A DNA stretch of 64,000 nt from Astropecten irregularis (GCA_963971285.1 OZ020245.1:18738983-18802982); one strand, 5' to 3'. Counted from the stretch's first letter, positions 10,937 to 23,589 are shown. Numbers and translations are program-made. Notes: generated by a model from the letters alone, not told the origin.

Positions 10937-11600
10937 TCTTGGTCTTAGTGAACTTCCATAGTATAGTTTCATGTCGTTATAACACTAACTTGAGACCATG
11001 AATAAAATCACAAATCTGTACGGATGAAATAAAAACATGGATGAGTTTATTCATATCGCTTATTATTATTTTGATCGCAGTTTCAAATTCAATCAATAGT
11101 AAGTTATGCAGACACAGCAACGTTAACGTTGTTCATAATACATAATTGTAAAGAATTGTTACCAAGTTTGAATAAAAAGAACACTTTCTGAAGGTTTTCA
11201 TGAACAGAAATCACAGGTTCTAGTTCGATGATGACGGAGAATCAATGGGGAAAAAAGAAGGACATGTAACAAGCGTGGACGCATTTTCGTTGCTTATTAT
11301 CGTCACTATAAACCAATATGTACATTTCAACATACATGTGTATACACGACTTAAAGTCATCTTGCATGTAAACGTAAACCTACAGCAACATCAAACCAGC
11401 CTTAGAACATCTGTAGCTGAAGTTCAGTGTCGATAGAAACTGTTTAGTGAGTCACATCATGCTGACTTATAAGCATCCAAGCTGACTGGACTACGTGTTC
11501 TGACTGATAAACCACGGGATGCCGCTCTTTTATGACGGTCAAGTTCACCCGAACATATTAAACGGATCATTGACGCTACCGATGATTAGCATGACAGTGG
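10937..11600. other. gene-free stretch
   Basis: AT-rich; no repeat or gene recognised. A 5' exon or the promoter of the neuropeptide gene may lie here or further right but cannot be placed. Confidence 0.3.
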
Positions 11601-11609
11601 TAACAGTTC

Positions 11610-11985
11610 GCTCTGAATTCGTGTTTAGTTTTCGGTATGTGATGAATTCGTTTGGCAGTCACGATGAGCTACCCTTGCTATACCCAAGCTACAATACTAG
11701 AGACTTTTGTCACACAACAGTATACGGAAGCATTATAAACAAGTTCCCTAGAAGTGTCAGAAACACAGAATTCAACGATAAACTAACGTGGAAACGGGAA
11801 TTCCATGTTAGCGCGGGCTCGAAAACACGGAATTCATCCACAGGCTTACATGGAAACACAGTAGGCTCGTCGTTGAATTCCGTGTAATTCAAATACACTG
11901 ACAGTGTATTTGAATTTATTCAGGTCTGAGATACGATGACATAGAATTCTTTGTTTCCACTAGCATAATCGCTGAATTCGATGTT
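11610..11985. repeat. GAATTC-rich foldback region
   Basis: Eight GAATTC sites in about 360 bp, several inside longer self-complementary words (CACGGAATTC against GAATTCCGTG). An AATTCAAATACACTGACAGTG-like palindrome is centred near 11908. The pattern suggests a decayed foldback element. No gene is supported, although a 122-codon frame crosses it. Confidence 0.5.
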
Positions 11986-12124
11986 TCCGAGATAAATTGT
12001 CCCATTAACGTAGAAATGCGGATGGTCAATACGAGCTTCCGTTATCAACAGTGATGTAAACTGCCAAGTTGAGTTGGTGACGCTGACACAAAGACAGCTA
12101 TTGTATTCACCCCGCTGGCCCCAG

Positions 12125-12290
12125 CTAGCTCGGTGGCCTAGCGGTAGCCTATGCATCTGCACTAGTAAGCAGGAGGTTGTGGGTTCGAATCCCATCTGAG
12201 CCAGCACGTGATTTTTTTCATATGCCCTCACAAGCACTGAGTATAATTATACAGAGCTCATCCACGCCGGTGAAGGGCAAGCCTAATTAT
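12125..12290 (+). mobile_element. tRNA-derived SINE-like element (SINE-2), copy 1
   Basis: tRNA-like head (12125-12203) with the A box GGTGGCCTAGCGGTAGCC and B box GGTTCGAATCC. A tail follows with GCACGTGATTTTTTTC, CACAAGCACTGAGTATA and ACAGAGCTCATCCACG. The anticodon arm has an oversized loop and the acceptor pairing is incomplete, so this is a SINE head rather than a tRNA gene. The same unit occurs in reverse at 16888. Confidence 0.7.
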
Positions 12291-12745
12291 TTTGCACAAA
12301 GACAGCTAATAATCTAAGAATGTCATGAAACCAAAGTCTGACGTGTATTGCTTCAAAAAGCAAAGGATATTAGACTTAATGTACACGGGAGACTTTCTCG
12401 TGATTTATACGGGTTGTCAGAAACAATCTCAATGTCTCCCGACTGTAAATATGGTAAGACCTAAGCAATAGTAACGGTACAGCCTCCGGTATGGTGGTTA
12501 TCATTCTCTTCAGTGATGTGCATAATATCACTTTATCACCAGTCATGCATAATTTAAACGTGTAGTAAGTGGTGGACATCTCTCTTCAAAATCCAATTAA
12601 AGAGATTGACAAAGCAAAAAGGGAAGGTTTTTAAATCTGTTTTATCACGTTTAAATTCTCCTTTAAAAAGATGTTGTCCTCAGTGAAGTAGTTGGCTTAA
12701 CCATCATAGATAGAAAGATAGATATAGATAGATTAAAAGCTACCC
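12291..12745. other. gene-free stretch
   Basis: AT-rich, ending in a GATA-type simple repeat (about 12708-12735). No gene. Confidence 0.4.
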
Positions 12746-13145
12746 TTAAAGGGAGCATATATATATATAGTATTTGCAAAGATGTGCGCTTTTGCTGAAT
12801 TGGGTACTTAAACCGAAGTGAAGGTCTTAAACTTCCTTACAGACGTTGGTTCATGTACCTTTTTACACTTTCTGGATAGCAGAAATACGGCCGAAATAAT
12901 CTTGCCCCCTCCGAATCCTTCACGGTTACACCACGCTTTCGAAATGCTACACTAAATCGTTCGGACGAACGATTTTTTTAAAAGATAAATCTTGATTTCC
13001 TTTAAAAAAAAACCCAACATCTGATGAACCAAGATTTCCCATGGTGACTGTTTGCACTGTTCACGAACTGTTGAGTCCATTTTCTGTCTCAAACTCAATA
13101 ATTTGTTGCCTTGGAGGCCTTGCAAATCATGTACGCTGCCTTTAA
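12746..13145 (+). mobile_element. MITE family C, copy 1
   Basis: Bounded by TTAA (12746-12749 and 13142-13145). The left end is TTAAAGGGAGCATAT and the right end is the inverse of TTAAAGGCAGCGTAC. A central palindrome CGTTCGGACGAACG is diagnostic. This copy has an AT-dinucleotide expansion just inside its left end. No coding capacity. Confidence 0.85.
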
Positions 13146-14503
13146 AATGATCAAACTAGTATTGAGGTATCCCTTCGAAAATACCCCTTACTTGCCCTTG
13201 TCAAAACCAATGTTCGTTCCCCATAACCACTGGAGTTGAGTGATCACTCTTTTGTTTCATTGCGTTAGGTTGGTGGAGTGTAAAGTACAAAATGAACATC
13301 AAAGTTACCACATTATTATGGTTCTTCATACTATCTCATTATTTAGAATGGAAAACTTCTTGTTTTAATACTTATTAGACAAGGATCAAGACTCTCTCGC
13401 AATTATGTTGCCATCATAAAGCACCTGAAAATGTTGATTCATAACCGGTAACGCTGATGGTAACGTTTTTATTCACACAATACTGTAACATGCATTTTGC
13501 TAGTCCTATTTACAGATGGAATTTTTTAAAATGCGCTTATGAAATACCTGGAAAAGAACTCCTATTGCTCGAAATGACAGGTAATAATCCAATCTCACGA
13601 GGTGTCGTACGTCATGTGTTTAAAATGTCTCCGCTGGCCCTAGGCCAAATATTCACACAATAATACCCTGCCAATCACTCTCAGAAAATTGCTCAATAAC
13701 AGGTTACTTAAATTGTCACCAAGGACTATAGATTCAATCCATATGGATGGAAATTTGGACCGCGTCTTGCTTGCCAGAGGGGTTTGGGTGCTTTGATCAT
13801 ATCAATTTCACATCCCGCGGGCTCCCGTAATGCTGACATGTGCGTCCCATGCCTCCATTTCTAGATAAATGTTGAAGATACCAGCGCGTGCCCACCAATG
13901 AAAACCAAGGTATCATTTTATCCGTCAATGCATCACATCACAGTGTGGCGCGAATGAGAGAAATGGTTGATAAAGACAGAAAAGAAATACACCCATGCAA
14001 GATAAAGGTGACAACTATGTTTGATTCTTGTGTTGAAGTAGAAAGTAAAGACTGCGATCTCGGTTCAATATAGACCTTCCTTTTGCAACGTCACAGCCCA
14101 AAGTTTTGCCAACCAACATGGCGGAAAGTATACATGGTGAGCCGTCAAAGCCAGGCATAAAAAATAACAAAAATTTAAACACAACGTTTCATAAACATTG
14201 AAAGATATTGCTGAATGTTATGGAAACAACACACGTAATGATGGTATGTATTTTGTATGCTATGGAAAGTTTGTAAAAATGTTGAATTTGGTCACGCCGT
14301 CTGTCAAGAAGATGAAATGATTTGCAACATTTGGCCACCCACATTAAGTATTGCCAATTAGCATGTCATTGTTTGTAAACAAAAGAAAAGTCTATAGTCA
14401 TTTACTTCCAGTTCTCTTTTCTTATTCCTTTCATACAAAACGTATAACAACGAAACAAATTTGCTTGCTTTAAATTCTATAAAATATCAATATTACTCGA
14501 TCA
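13146..14503. other. gene-free stretch with a possible first exon
   Basis: Mostly unremarkable. At 14118 an ATGGCGGAAAGTATACATG is followed by GTGAGCC, which could be a short first coding exon (MAESIHG) with a splice donor. No partner exon could be identified and the ATGGCGG word is common in repeats, so it is only noted. Confidence 0.2.
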
Positions 14504-14748
14504 GGGGCCAATTTCATAGAGCTGCTTAAGCTGCTTAAGCACAAAGTTTGCTTAAGCATGAAAAGTCTTCCTTGATCAAACAGGATTAACAACAACATTT
14601 TCATGTGATGTTTACTTTGTTTTACTAAGTTGTTTGTCGAGTATGACATTCACAAGGAGTTTTGGTTGGCATAGGCCCTACTAATTTATCAAGGTCTTTG
14701 GTGCTTAAGCAATATTTTGTGCTTAAGCAGCTCTATGAAATTGGCCCC
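14504..14748. mobile_element. GGGGCC palindrome element P1
   Basis: Starts GGGGCCAATTTCATAGAGCT and ends with its inverse, AGCTCTATGAAATTGGCCCC. The arms contain repeated GCTTAAGC words. The spacer shares sequence (AAAAGTCTTCCTTGA, CACAAGGAGTT) with the element at 43230. Confidence 0.8.
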
Positions 14749-16887
14749 AGTGTGTTGGTCACGGAAATAGCGGGCAGACGTTAGAAGACTTGAACATCAT
14801 ACGTCGACACGCATCATACGCATGCAATTTTCCTTTAGCAAATTTAAATGTAGATTGACATTAATTCTTTTTGTGAACTACAGGCCTCCGTAGAATGAAC
14901 AACACAATAATACAACTTGTACTGTCTGACGTGCGGAGTTGTACCTCACTATCATGAATTCAGATTCCTCATCACGTGCACAAATCTATCACGTTAAAAA
15001 GGCGTCACTACATTAGGTTATAAGTGGCTTTTTGATTACAAAAATGTCAGACTCGAGGCAGGCAGGCTGGTATAATCATGCAATAATGCGTACTGATGTA
15101 TGACGAGTTGACATGTTCCATTCAGTTCATCTTTGAATAATAGTCCTACCTGTTTGCACGTATATGAATACAATCAACAATCACTTAATTCATCTCCTGC
15201 ACTGTTCAGAACTTCAACAATTTGCTAAAAATGAGCTAAGCCAGCATTATAGCAATAATCGATTCTAAAACTTCAGGGTCCTTTATCTTACATCATGAGT
15301 ATGTGACAACACGACAAGACTTGGGTTACCACAAATCATTGACGAAGGTCTTAGCCATAAATACAACATTCATTTCATTTTCCTGGCGTCAGGTTTTTGT
15401 TAACCATTAGTCAAACTTTGGACTTTTGTTTTCGTTTGAACTCTATGTAGTGATTCGATCCTTCTTAAATTCTGAATGTTGTATGACTTTGAAGTAATGG
15501 TTAACGTAACGTAATATAAGGCTCATCGTCAGTATAGGCTCAGGGCTAATCGATATCGCAGGTTCCTTGGCTATAGCTGTATATCATCATATGATCATTA
15601 TCAGTTCATTGGTGATTATTTACGGACATCTTAGGCCACACATTAATTTCTAAGCATATAAGTACTGTATTGTGTAAAATGTTCTCGCTTTGTTTATCAT
15701 GTGGCGTAAGCTCGTGATCATGACACAATTTAAACCCCAAAAAACCACACATCCCCCACCAAAAAGAAAAAGCTTGTGTTAAATTTATAGGGCTGCAGGT
15801 CTGATACAAAGTTGGGTGTTTCAATTTTTTTTCCCGGCATTTTAGAGTATCGCAAACCGGCGTTTTCTTATCAATATTTGACTTCGAACATAATTTATCT
15901 ATAAAGTCTCTCAATTATTGTTAAGACAATTGTTTTCAATCAATTCACTTATAATATACCGACTATGATATCAAGGATAAATAAGCAATGCTTTAACAAT
16001 TTACTATAAAAAAAATTAAAAGATGCAAAGCAAAATACAAACAAACAAAAATTTATGATTTAATGTATGAGTCCATTTCTTATCCATTTGGACGACATTT
16101 TCTTCGGAGAAAAACCTAATTTATGATTGTGTGTGGACAATGATCAAGGCAAACCCAATTATCACAGGATTCTATATTGCAAGGACTGATAAAGCTGAAA
16201 GCTGCTAATGGTCTCCAGTAAATTGATCTTCAAAACTGATATCGGAAGGACAAAACCCCCGAGGTCGCAGAAGAAGCACAATCATCCTCCCCCATCTCCA
16301 GGGAAGAGGAACAAGATTTGCCATTTTCAGAGGCATGTTGGGATGCCTGCTGCTGCTAAAGCTGTAGGGGGGAATATATCGCTAATGGACTGTGAATATT
16401 TGAGATTTAATCAAAATTGCCGTTGTCTAATTAATTTAAGATTCTTCAGAAATGCCAATCGCAAGTTGATATCAATTTGTTTTAATTGGCCTTTCTACCG
16501 TAAATAAAATGTACCCCGATGATGATTTTTTTTTAGATCATAAATACAGAAAAAAAAATGATTATGTTTTCATTGCTCCGCGCTGCATGGCGGTGAATTT
16601 GATGCACTAAACGAATGATGGTTTTCTTTGAGTAATAGCTTATATATTTAACCTATATAGCAAATATATAGATTTGCTGGCAATATCACAGTATTTTCCT
16701 TATACACAAAATGTATTTAGATGCATAAATTTATTTTACATTTTATCAAAAACAGGAAGCAAATACTGCTTTTTACAATTTCGTTTTTTTTTTTCAAGAT
16801 ACAATCAAGTTGATTCAATAACAAAACATACACAAAGCTTTGGTATGAGAGACTGTGCATGTAAATTCTACAACAAGTTAATATAAA
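14749..16887. other. gene-free stretch
   Basis: AT-rich. Open frames at 15606-15914 (minus) and 16208-16507 (plus) show no domain. The latter has a charged, locally GC-richer segment (about 16230-16370) that could be an exon remnant, but its splice sites are weak. Confidence 0.3.
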
Positions 16888-17010
16888 TGACTACGTGGAT
16901 GAGCACTGTATACTCAGTGCTTGTGAGAGCACGTGAGAAAAAATCACATGCTTGCTCAGGTGGGATTCGAACCCACGACCTCCTGCTTACTAGTGCAGAT
17001 ATGCCTAATT
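16888..17010 (-). mobile_element. tRNA-derived SINE-like element (SINE-2), copy 2
   Basis: Reverse-oriented copy of the 12125 element. The tail (GAGCACTGTATACTCAGTGC, GTGAGAAAAAATCACATGC) is on the left, and the tRNA-like head, with its B box as GGATTCGAACCC, is on the right. The head is cut off after the anticodon arm. Confidence 0.7.
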
Positions 17011-17420
17011 TGCATATTATCTATTTCCCGACCAAAATCATCAATATTAATAAATGACTATATAGTAATAATTGATTGAAACAATTGCTTCAATATTATA
17101 GCAGTTTGCATAATTCAGTCTCTAACTTTACAGTCAAATCTCAACGTTTCAATCTATATCATCATCATGTGGCATTTCTAGTATCATTGGGAATGGGTCA
17201 GGCCGTGGTCATGCAGCAACGTTCCCTCTGTATAGAGCAGTATATTACATGAGTACAATCCTACCATCCCCTCTACTTTGTTATTTATTTCTATACTTTG
17301 GCCATGATAATAATCACTGGAAACAATGTTAACCAATAAACGACCTATGGTCATTTTGGTCGGAGAGTTTTGAGCCCCAAAGCAGGGTTTCATTTGCTCG
17401 ATGAATGTGTAAGTCCAAAA
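17011..17420. other. gene-free stretch
   Basis: AT-rich; a GTAAGTCC donor-like site at 17409 has no supporting exon. Nothing supported. Confidence 0.3.
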
Positions 17421-17679
17421 CTATACACCGTGCTAGAACCGTGCCGAACTTGCAGCATGTAGCGCGGCAGTTGCGCTAAACGCCGCGCCGCGCTTAAATA
17501 TTGTCGCGCCACTGCCGTTCCGAATACCGATAGCGCGGCAGACCCTGTGAAGCCAAAGAGCTTGCCTTGCCGAATTCAATTTGCCGAGCCAAATTCACGC
17601 TAAACGCCGTGCTATTGCCGTGCAAAACTTGAAAATGTCAAATTATTTGAATTCGGCACGGCAGTATCACGGCGTATAG
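17421..17679 (-). mobile_element. GC-rich inverted-repeat element family F, copy 2
   Basis: Inverted copy of the 10650 element, bounded by CTATAC and GTATAG. It shares blocks such as GATAGCGCGGCAGACCCTGT and GCCAAAGAGCTTGCC in the opposite orientation. Confidence 0.75.
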
Positions 17680-17836
17680 CCTAGGCCTATAGTTACTCAG
17701 TGTTGGCCCGAACATTTTAATACGAATCTGTGGCCGCGGTCGGAAATCGGCAATTCAAACTCGGGAACTTTTCACCGTGTGAGAACCGATCATGCCCTTA
17801 TGATCAGTGAAGCCTGCTGACACCAAATTCGTAAAA

Positions 17837-18226
17837 TTAAAGGGAGCATACATATAGGATTTGCAAAGATGTGCGTTTGGGCTGAATTTGGTACTTAAAC
17901 ACAAGTGAAGGTCTTAAACTTCCTTACAGACGTTGTTTCATATACCTTTTTACGCTTTGTTCATCTGGATAGCAGAAATATTGCCGAAATAATCTTGCCA
18001 CCCTCCGAATCTTTCACGGTTTCACCACGCTTTCGAAATGCTACTTAATCGTTCGGACGAACGATCTTTTTAAAAGAAATCTTGATTTCCTTGAAAAACC
18101 CAGCATCTGATGAACCAATATTTCCCATGGTGATTGTTTACACTGTTTACAAGCTGTTGAGTCCATTTTCTGTTTCAAACTCAATAATATTTTTGAGGCC
18201 TTGCAAATCCTGTACGCTGCCTTTAA
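17837..18226 (+). mobile_element. MITE family C, copy 2
   Basis: TTAA-bounded (17837-17840 and 18223-18226) and near full length, with the CGTTCGGACGAACG central palindrome and both terminal repeats intact. Confidence 0.85.
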
Positions 18227-18677
18227 TGAACACACCGTTTCTTGACGGTGAAGTTCATTCTCGGATAAAAGACAAATTAGAAAAAGGAAAAAGATTGCCA
18301 CTGCCGTTTTCTTCGTTGTGTGGCCGATGAACAAGGTACCTCTGCGTTTAATTCTTTCAAGGTAACACAAACATCTCAATACGTTGACACCATCGACGGA
18401 GTTGTTTTAAGATAATTTTGTTTTCGATTCACGGCTAAATATCTCTGAACTTCATTAAAAGAGTATTCCATATATTGATCGATAGATCGGACAGTCACTC
18501 AATCGATCAATCAATTATAGCGGTGCGGTTGAAAAGTTTGATCAATTCTGAAAAAAAGCCTTGAATCAAATAATCTTTACGGGTATTTCAATAGTACATT
18601 TTGGAATAACAACTATCATCAATTACAATAAAGTCATCAGCACAAGTTATATTGTCAAATTAATGTGAATCTGAAAA

Positions 18678-19043
18678 TTAAAGGTAGTATCATTCTTTGG
18701 TATCATACCGAAACAGAAATCTGCATAGATTTACCTATAACTTACAGGGTATAAAGATGGTGATGGTAGAAACATACCGTTAACATTTTTCTGCCTGAAA
18801 TAGTGTATTCATCCAGAAAAGAGTAAAACCAGAGACCAAAGTTATTTTTGGATCTTTCAAAGATCAAAAATAAAAGAGAAAAGACTTAAGAAATACTGTG
18901 GCTGTTTTTCACTGTTTTCTCAAAAAGTGGGCATCGTATGGAACTGAAATGTTCCCAGATGACCGTTACTGTATTTTCCTTGATACTTTTGCCCATGAAT
19001 CTGTATTTCTTTTACCAAAACCAAAGTACGATATTACCTTTAA
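18678..19043 (-). mobile_element. MITE family A, copy 3
   Basis: TTAA-bounded, in reverse orientation, near full length at 366 bp. The ATCTTTCAAAGATCAAAAA hairpin is visible. Confidence 0.85.
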
Positions 19044-19129
19044 GATATATCTTGATATATCTTGAAAAAACAACAACAACGAGTCCTTATTTACGTACCT
19101 TTGAAGTTTTCTTGTTTTTTCTTTTGCAG

Positions 19130-19182
19130 ATGTGAAGAGTGGTGGAGTTGATCCGACTGCTCGATGTCCTTTAATGTCTTAG
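19130..19182 (+). CDS. Candidate terminal exon, unknown protein
   Basis: A strong acceptor (TTGTTTTTTCTTTTGCAG, AG at 19128-19129) precedes one short open phase. With one base from an upstream exon it would read VKSGGVDPTARCPLMS then stop. No upstream exon could be paired with it and no family is recognised. The acceptor is better than expected by chance, but the open stretch is only 17 codons, so it may be spurious. Confidence 0.2.
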
Positions 19183-19317
19183 AATTCCAAAATTCAAGAC
19201 AAAACTGGTTGCAAGTTTTACGACGGTTGAAAGTACGATGTCAAGAGAGATGAGTCGTATAACAAAGAGCCGAGCAGTGGGTGCTTGAAATGGTACTCTT
19301 CACAACTTGTACAATGT

Positions 19318-19405
19318 TTTTATATAGGCGGAGTCGACATGCGATATATACAGTCACCACGTGACCAGGTTTACCGTGGTCACGTGACCAGGTTTACTGC
19401 GGTCA
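19318..19405 (+). promoter_or_regulatory. TATA-like box with two GGTCACGTGACC-type E-boxes
   Basis: TTTTTATATAGGCGG at about 19318 is followed by two tandem copies of CACGTGACCAGGTTTAC (about 19360 and 19380), each with a CACGTG E-box. The spacing is compatible with a promoter or a small tandem duplication. No transcript start or downstream gene can be tied to it. Confidence 0.25.
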
Positions 19406-20761
19406 CTGTCTGGATGTCATGCACGCATGACACGTATTGCTGCATGCATGCAGGCCAATGTTCAGGACAAAATACCGCTGCAGAATATGCCATTGAAATA
19501 CCATTGGAGTTCATGAAAAATGCTGATGCCCAAATTTACTCATAACCGCGGATATGACATCAGACTTCACTATAAGGTCAACACGACAAGGTTTTCCTGT
19601 GACGGTAACCACTAACTCATGACGTTTGCTTGTTTATGAAATACAATTGATCCACTTCCTAGACAAATTCTAATTATACTTGGTATAGGACAAGCTATCA
19701 TAAAACTGCGGCGAACATTTTGACACAACATCTTGACGCGGTTCAATATTTTGACCCTACCTCCATAGACATATACGATCGATGTTGACTGTCTCCCAAA
19801 GTTCAAATCTGTGTTTCATTGTCGCATTGAAATGATTTACCATGGGGAAATCATAATCAATCTGTTTGTATAGCTCTATGCTTTGAGGAACAAATGTCAA
19901 CTCATGTTAGGAACCGTGAAACCTATAGGCCAACGGTACCGGTAAATGATGTAAATACGTAATTACACAATGTACCTATTGTCAGTAATAGGGAGTATTT
20001 GAATGAAGAACGATGGTTTATGTACATGAAATTTCACAAGTATAATAACACACGTGATACTCGGGGTGTGTTTGTACGATGTATATAAGTATTTAAAATG
20101 AATCAAAACAAAAATTGATGTTGGATTTTATTTTCGTTGGGAGAATATGAACTGAAAGTAACAGCCTTGAAACGGATTCGATCGAGCTATCCGCACGTTT
20201 GTTGACGTGCAGTAAGAAGATGGTACGATACTGCTCTATGCTATACGGTGAATCGTTAGGTGCATGCCCTAAGCAGCACCGTGTTGGATAAGGATTAGAG
20301 AATGCCACGGCGGCCTTGGGCCCCGACAGCTACAATATGTGACTAAAGAAAACCCACACAAGTCTACAGTCAAGTTAAATAGAACAATTCCTTGAGCGAA
20401 AGATTCAAAGGCTGGAATATTGTGTAACAATGTCCGGGATTTTATGTGAAGACAACATCACGTATTCAAGATACATGTATTTCATTCTCAATGGTTGAGA
20501 ATGTTAATTAACAACCGTATATTGGCCTTGACGAGATAGTATTTCGAAAAACTAGCTAGTACGCCTTGTGTGTTAAATTAGCAATGTACATGTACAATAA
20601 AATTCGGTTGATTTTTTTTTACTACAATACACCGACCTACATTCAAGAAAGACACACATTATAAAACAGGGCAAATACTGGGCAATTATTGCATGTACAA
20701 AATGGCGAACCATCTTTGTCACGATATTAAACGAATCTTCATAAATGATATGAATTAAGTA
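19406..20761. other. gene-free stretch
   Basis: No domain-bearing frame. A 71-codon minus frame (20093-20308) has coding-like composition but no splice signals or similarity that I recognise. Confidence 0.3.
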
Positions 20762-21118
20762 TTAAGGTAATATCATACTTTGGTTTTTATCAACTTAAAC
20801 ACAGATTCATGGGCAAACAAAATTAAGACAGATACAGTAACAGTCATCTGTGAAAATTTCAGTCCCACATGGTGCCCACTTGACAGTGAAAAACGGCCAC
20901 AGTATTTTTTAAGTCTTTTCTCTTTTATTTTTGATATTTTAAAAGATCAAAAAGATTTTCGGTTGTTGTTTTACTAATTTCAGGATAAATACACAATTTC
21001 AGGCGGAAAAAATTTAATGGTATATGTTTCTACCGCCGCCATCTTCATACCCTGTAATTACGTAAATCTGTGAACATTTTTGTTTTGGTTTCTTATCAAA
21101 GTATGATACTACCTTTAA
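20762..21118 (+). mobile_element. MITE family A, copy 4
   Basis: TTAA-bounded (20762-20765 and 21115-21118), full length, with both terminal repeats. A short deletion replaces part of the segment that normally reads CTTTTTGAGAAAACAGTG. Confidence 0.85.
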
Positions 21119-22511
21119 AAGACACTCGTGTAAATTTGAACATAATTATTATGCTTGGAAGATTTCTCCCACTATGTCCGTTTCATAGCTTATAATGAAA
21201 TCTGAAGGACACTAGAAGAGAATCCAGTCGAAAGCAACGTCATATTAGGCCTGTACCATCGTCATAGGTCAAACTGCATACAAAATGCACAAATGAATGC
21301 AGGCGTAAAATCTGTAAATAAAATTCCTATCTTATCAACAACTCTGAACATCTTTACAGAATCAAGGAAAACCTACCCTTTTCTACGAAAAAAGCTTGTT
21401 ATATCTATACTTTATGGACGTTTTCTCTACTCTTCTTGAATGTTTAATCAATGGGAAATGAAATTTCTTACGTATTATGATAGCACAGGGTGGAGAAACA
21501 CAAATAATGGACTTCAATCTCCCATCGCAATTAATACATTCACAGATATTTTGCAACAAGTAGTTTTAATTGTTTCTTCTAGCGGTTATACACAGTTATA
21601 TAGGTTACATCTCTTTTCCATTGCTCCAGCTAGACACTCTTTGCCCTGAATTCATGGATATCGATTCATAAATTCATTTGAGACAGTCTTATATCATCGA
21701 TTAATGGTCTTGCCATTAGCACAAACACCGTGTATACTGACCTGACTATATACTGGGGTAATATCTGCCTTCAAGAAACAGTCCAAGGCAATGGGTTTGG
21801 CAGTAACTAATCTGCGCCATAATAGCATTGTTAATATTGGCACAATAAGTGTATTTGTAAAAATAATTTATAATAATTGAATAGAATAATAGAAGGGGAA
21901 AAAGTTGTCTCCGTTTAATTTTTGTGAAGATTCAATTTTGAGACATATTATTCCAAGAAGAAATAATATAATTGAAAGTTATTGTTTTGTTTTGCAATGG
22001 TGGCAAAGGTTTATAGGTTTCCAAGCTGACGGGAAACCTTTTAACGCGCAGGGATATGCAGTATGAAGTCCACTTAATACAGATGTACACGTACCTTATG
22101 TCTACTTATGTTCCTCACCTTGACATTGTCTGGTATATTGAGACATACATACAGTCACCTGCTGATCAAGGCTATATCAGCTGATTACGTTGCCCTATTG
22201 GTTAGTATTTTTTCACCTGTGCATGTGTTTTGTTTCCGGGTCGGTTAATTCAAGCAAGAAAAACATGACCGCCTCATACTCAACATTTTTGAATAAGAAA
22301 ATAAGTGCATGAATTTGAATATAGGAACTGCGTTTCTGCCTGTCAATCGAAACCGCCATTTGAATGTTCATTCCAGTTGGCTTATATTATAGTGTGCCGT
22401 TGGAATATGCCAAAAGAAAATGTATGATGTCTGATTCGAACTTTAACTTCAGCCAGGTGGTATAAAGCCACGGAGGTCATTTGATGGTATAACAACCTTT
22501 AGCTTTACCTC
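21119..22511. other. gene-free stretch
   Basis: AT-rich; no repeat family or gene recognised. Confidence 0.4.
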
Positions 22512-22640
22512 CTGATGAGGACTAGAGCAGACTAGTCGAAACGTTGAGACCTAATTGCGACAAGTGCGAACGATATAGAAGTGCGAAAGTATGAACGATT
22601 CTTCCATGTTGTTTCCGCAAACCGATCCACATACCTTTAG
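22512..22640 (+). mobile_element. Hammerhead-like repeat fragment, copy 3
   Basis: Best copy. CTGATGA (22512-22518), one extra G, a 6-bp stem II (GACTAG pairing with CTAGTC around loop AGCAGA), then GAAAC (22538-22542). This matches the conserved hammerhead core on both sides of stem II, apart from the extra G, which would be bulged. The 3' unit (GAAGTGCGAAAG, CCGCAAACCGATCCACATAC) matches the copies at 4.97 and 5.4 kb. Confidence 0.6.
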
Positions 22641-23196
22641 GTTTATGGGATAAATGACGCGGCTATCACTCAGCAGTAACAGCATAAAGTACGTGGTAAT
22701 ACTGGTGTCTACGTGGCACTAACTGGATAGGTGTTCAAAATTTCACATCAAACATGTAGCCTTGATGTGGCAATTACTGGACGGTTAGGGAAGTGAGGTC
22801 TGGCAGGTAATGCAAGGCACTATACGAGCCACTACCTATAGTAATTAACGGTACAGTATTTCTGTCCTAAAATGTACCTTATGTAATTTCTATATAGCCT
22901 AATTGTACATTTTGATCCATGATTCTTGTATTCACTGTTTTACCTTTCAACTGATCATGACCGCCCCCGCCCCATGCCGCCGGGTCATGGACCAGGCGCA
23001 TCCACCACTTAACTACCGTGCTTAAGGTGCCAGCTGCATAACCTTCAATATAACTGCTACTAGCGATTACCACCAATACCCGTAGGTCAAAGCAGTACGG
23101 CGGGTCTCCGTAATAGTTGTATCAAAGTTGAAAATGTCAAATAACAACTGCTGATACATGAAGCAGAGTGAAGCAACCTTAAATCGTCAATCTATC
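22641..23196. other. gene-free stretch
   Basis: Nothing recognised apart from a short GC-rich patch near 22965-23000. Confidence 0.4.
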
Positions 23197-23589
23197 TTAA
23201 AGGGAGCATATAGGATTTGCAAAGATGTGCGTTTTGGCTGAATTTGGTACTTAAACAGAAGTGAATGTCTTAAACTTCCTTACAGACGTTGTTTAATGTA
23301 CCTTTTTACGCTTTGTTCATTTAGATAGCAGAAATATGGCAGAAATAATCTTGCCACCCTCCAAATCCTTCAAGGTTACACCACGCTTTCGGAATGCTAC
23401 TTAATTGTTCGGACGAACGATCTTGAATAGACACTAAATCTTGATTTCTTTGAAAAACCCAGCATTTGATGAACCAAGATTTCCCATGGTGACTGTTTTC
23501 ACTGTTTACGAACTGTTGAGTCCATGTTTCTGTCTCAAACTCAAATACATTTGTTTGGAGGTCTTGTAAATCCTGTACGCAGCCTTTAA
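23197..23589 (+). mobile_element. MITE family C, copy 3
   Basis: TTAA-bounded and full length. Unusually, the flanks form a direct repeat of about 20 bp: TTAAATCGTCAATCTATCTT on the left and TTAAATCGTCAATTTATCTT on the right, much longer than a 4-bp target duplication. Confidence 0.85.

Noticed and set aside
12125-12203. tRNA gene
   Set aside because: Eight-base anticodon loop and poor acceptor pairing; shares a SINE tail with the copy at 16888.
18041-18379. 112-codon minus-strand frame
   Set aside because: Mostly inside MITE family C.
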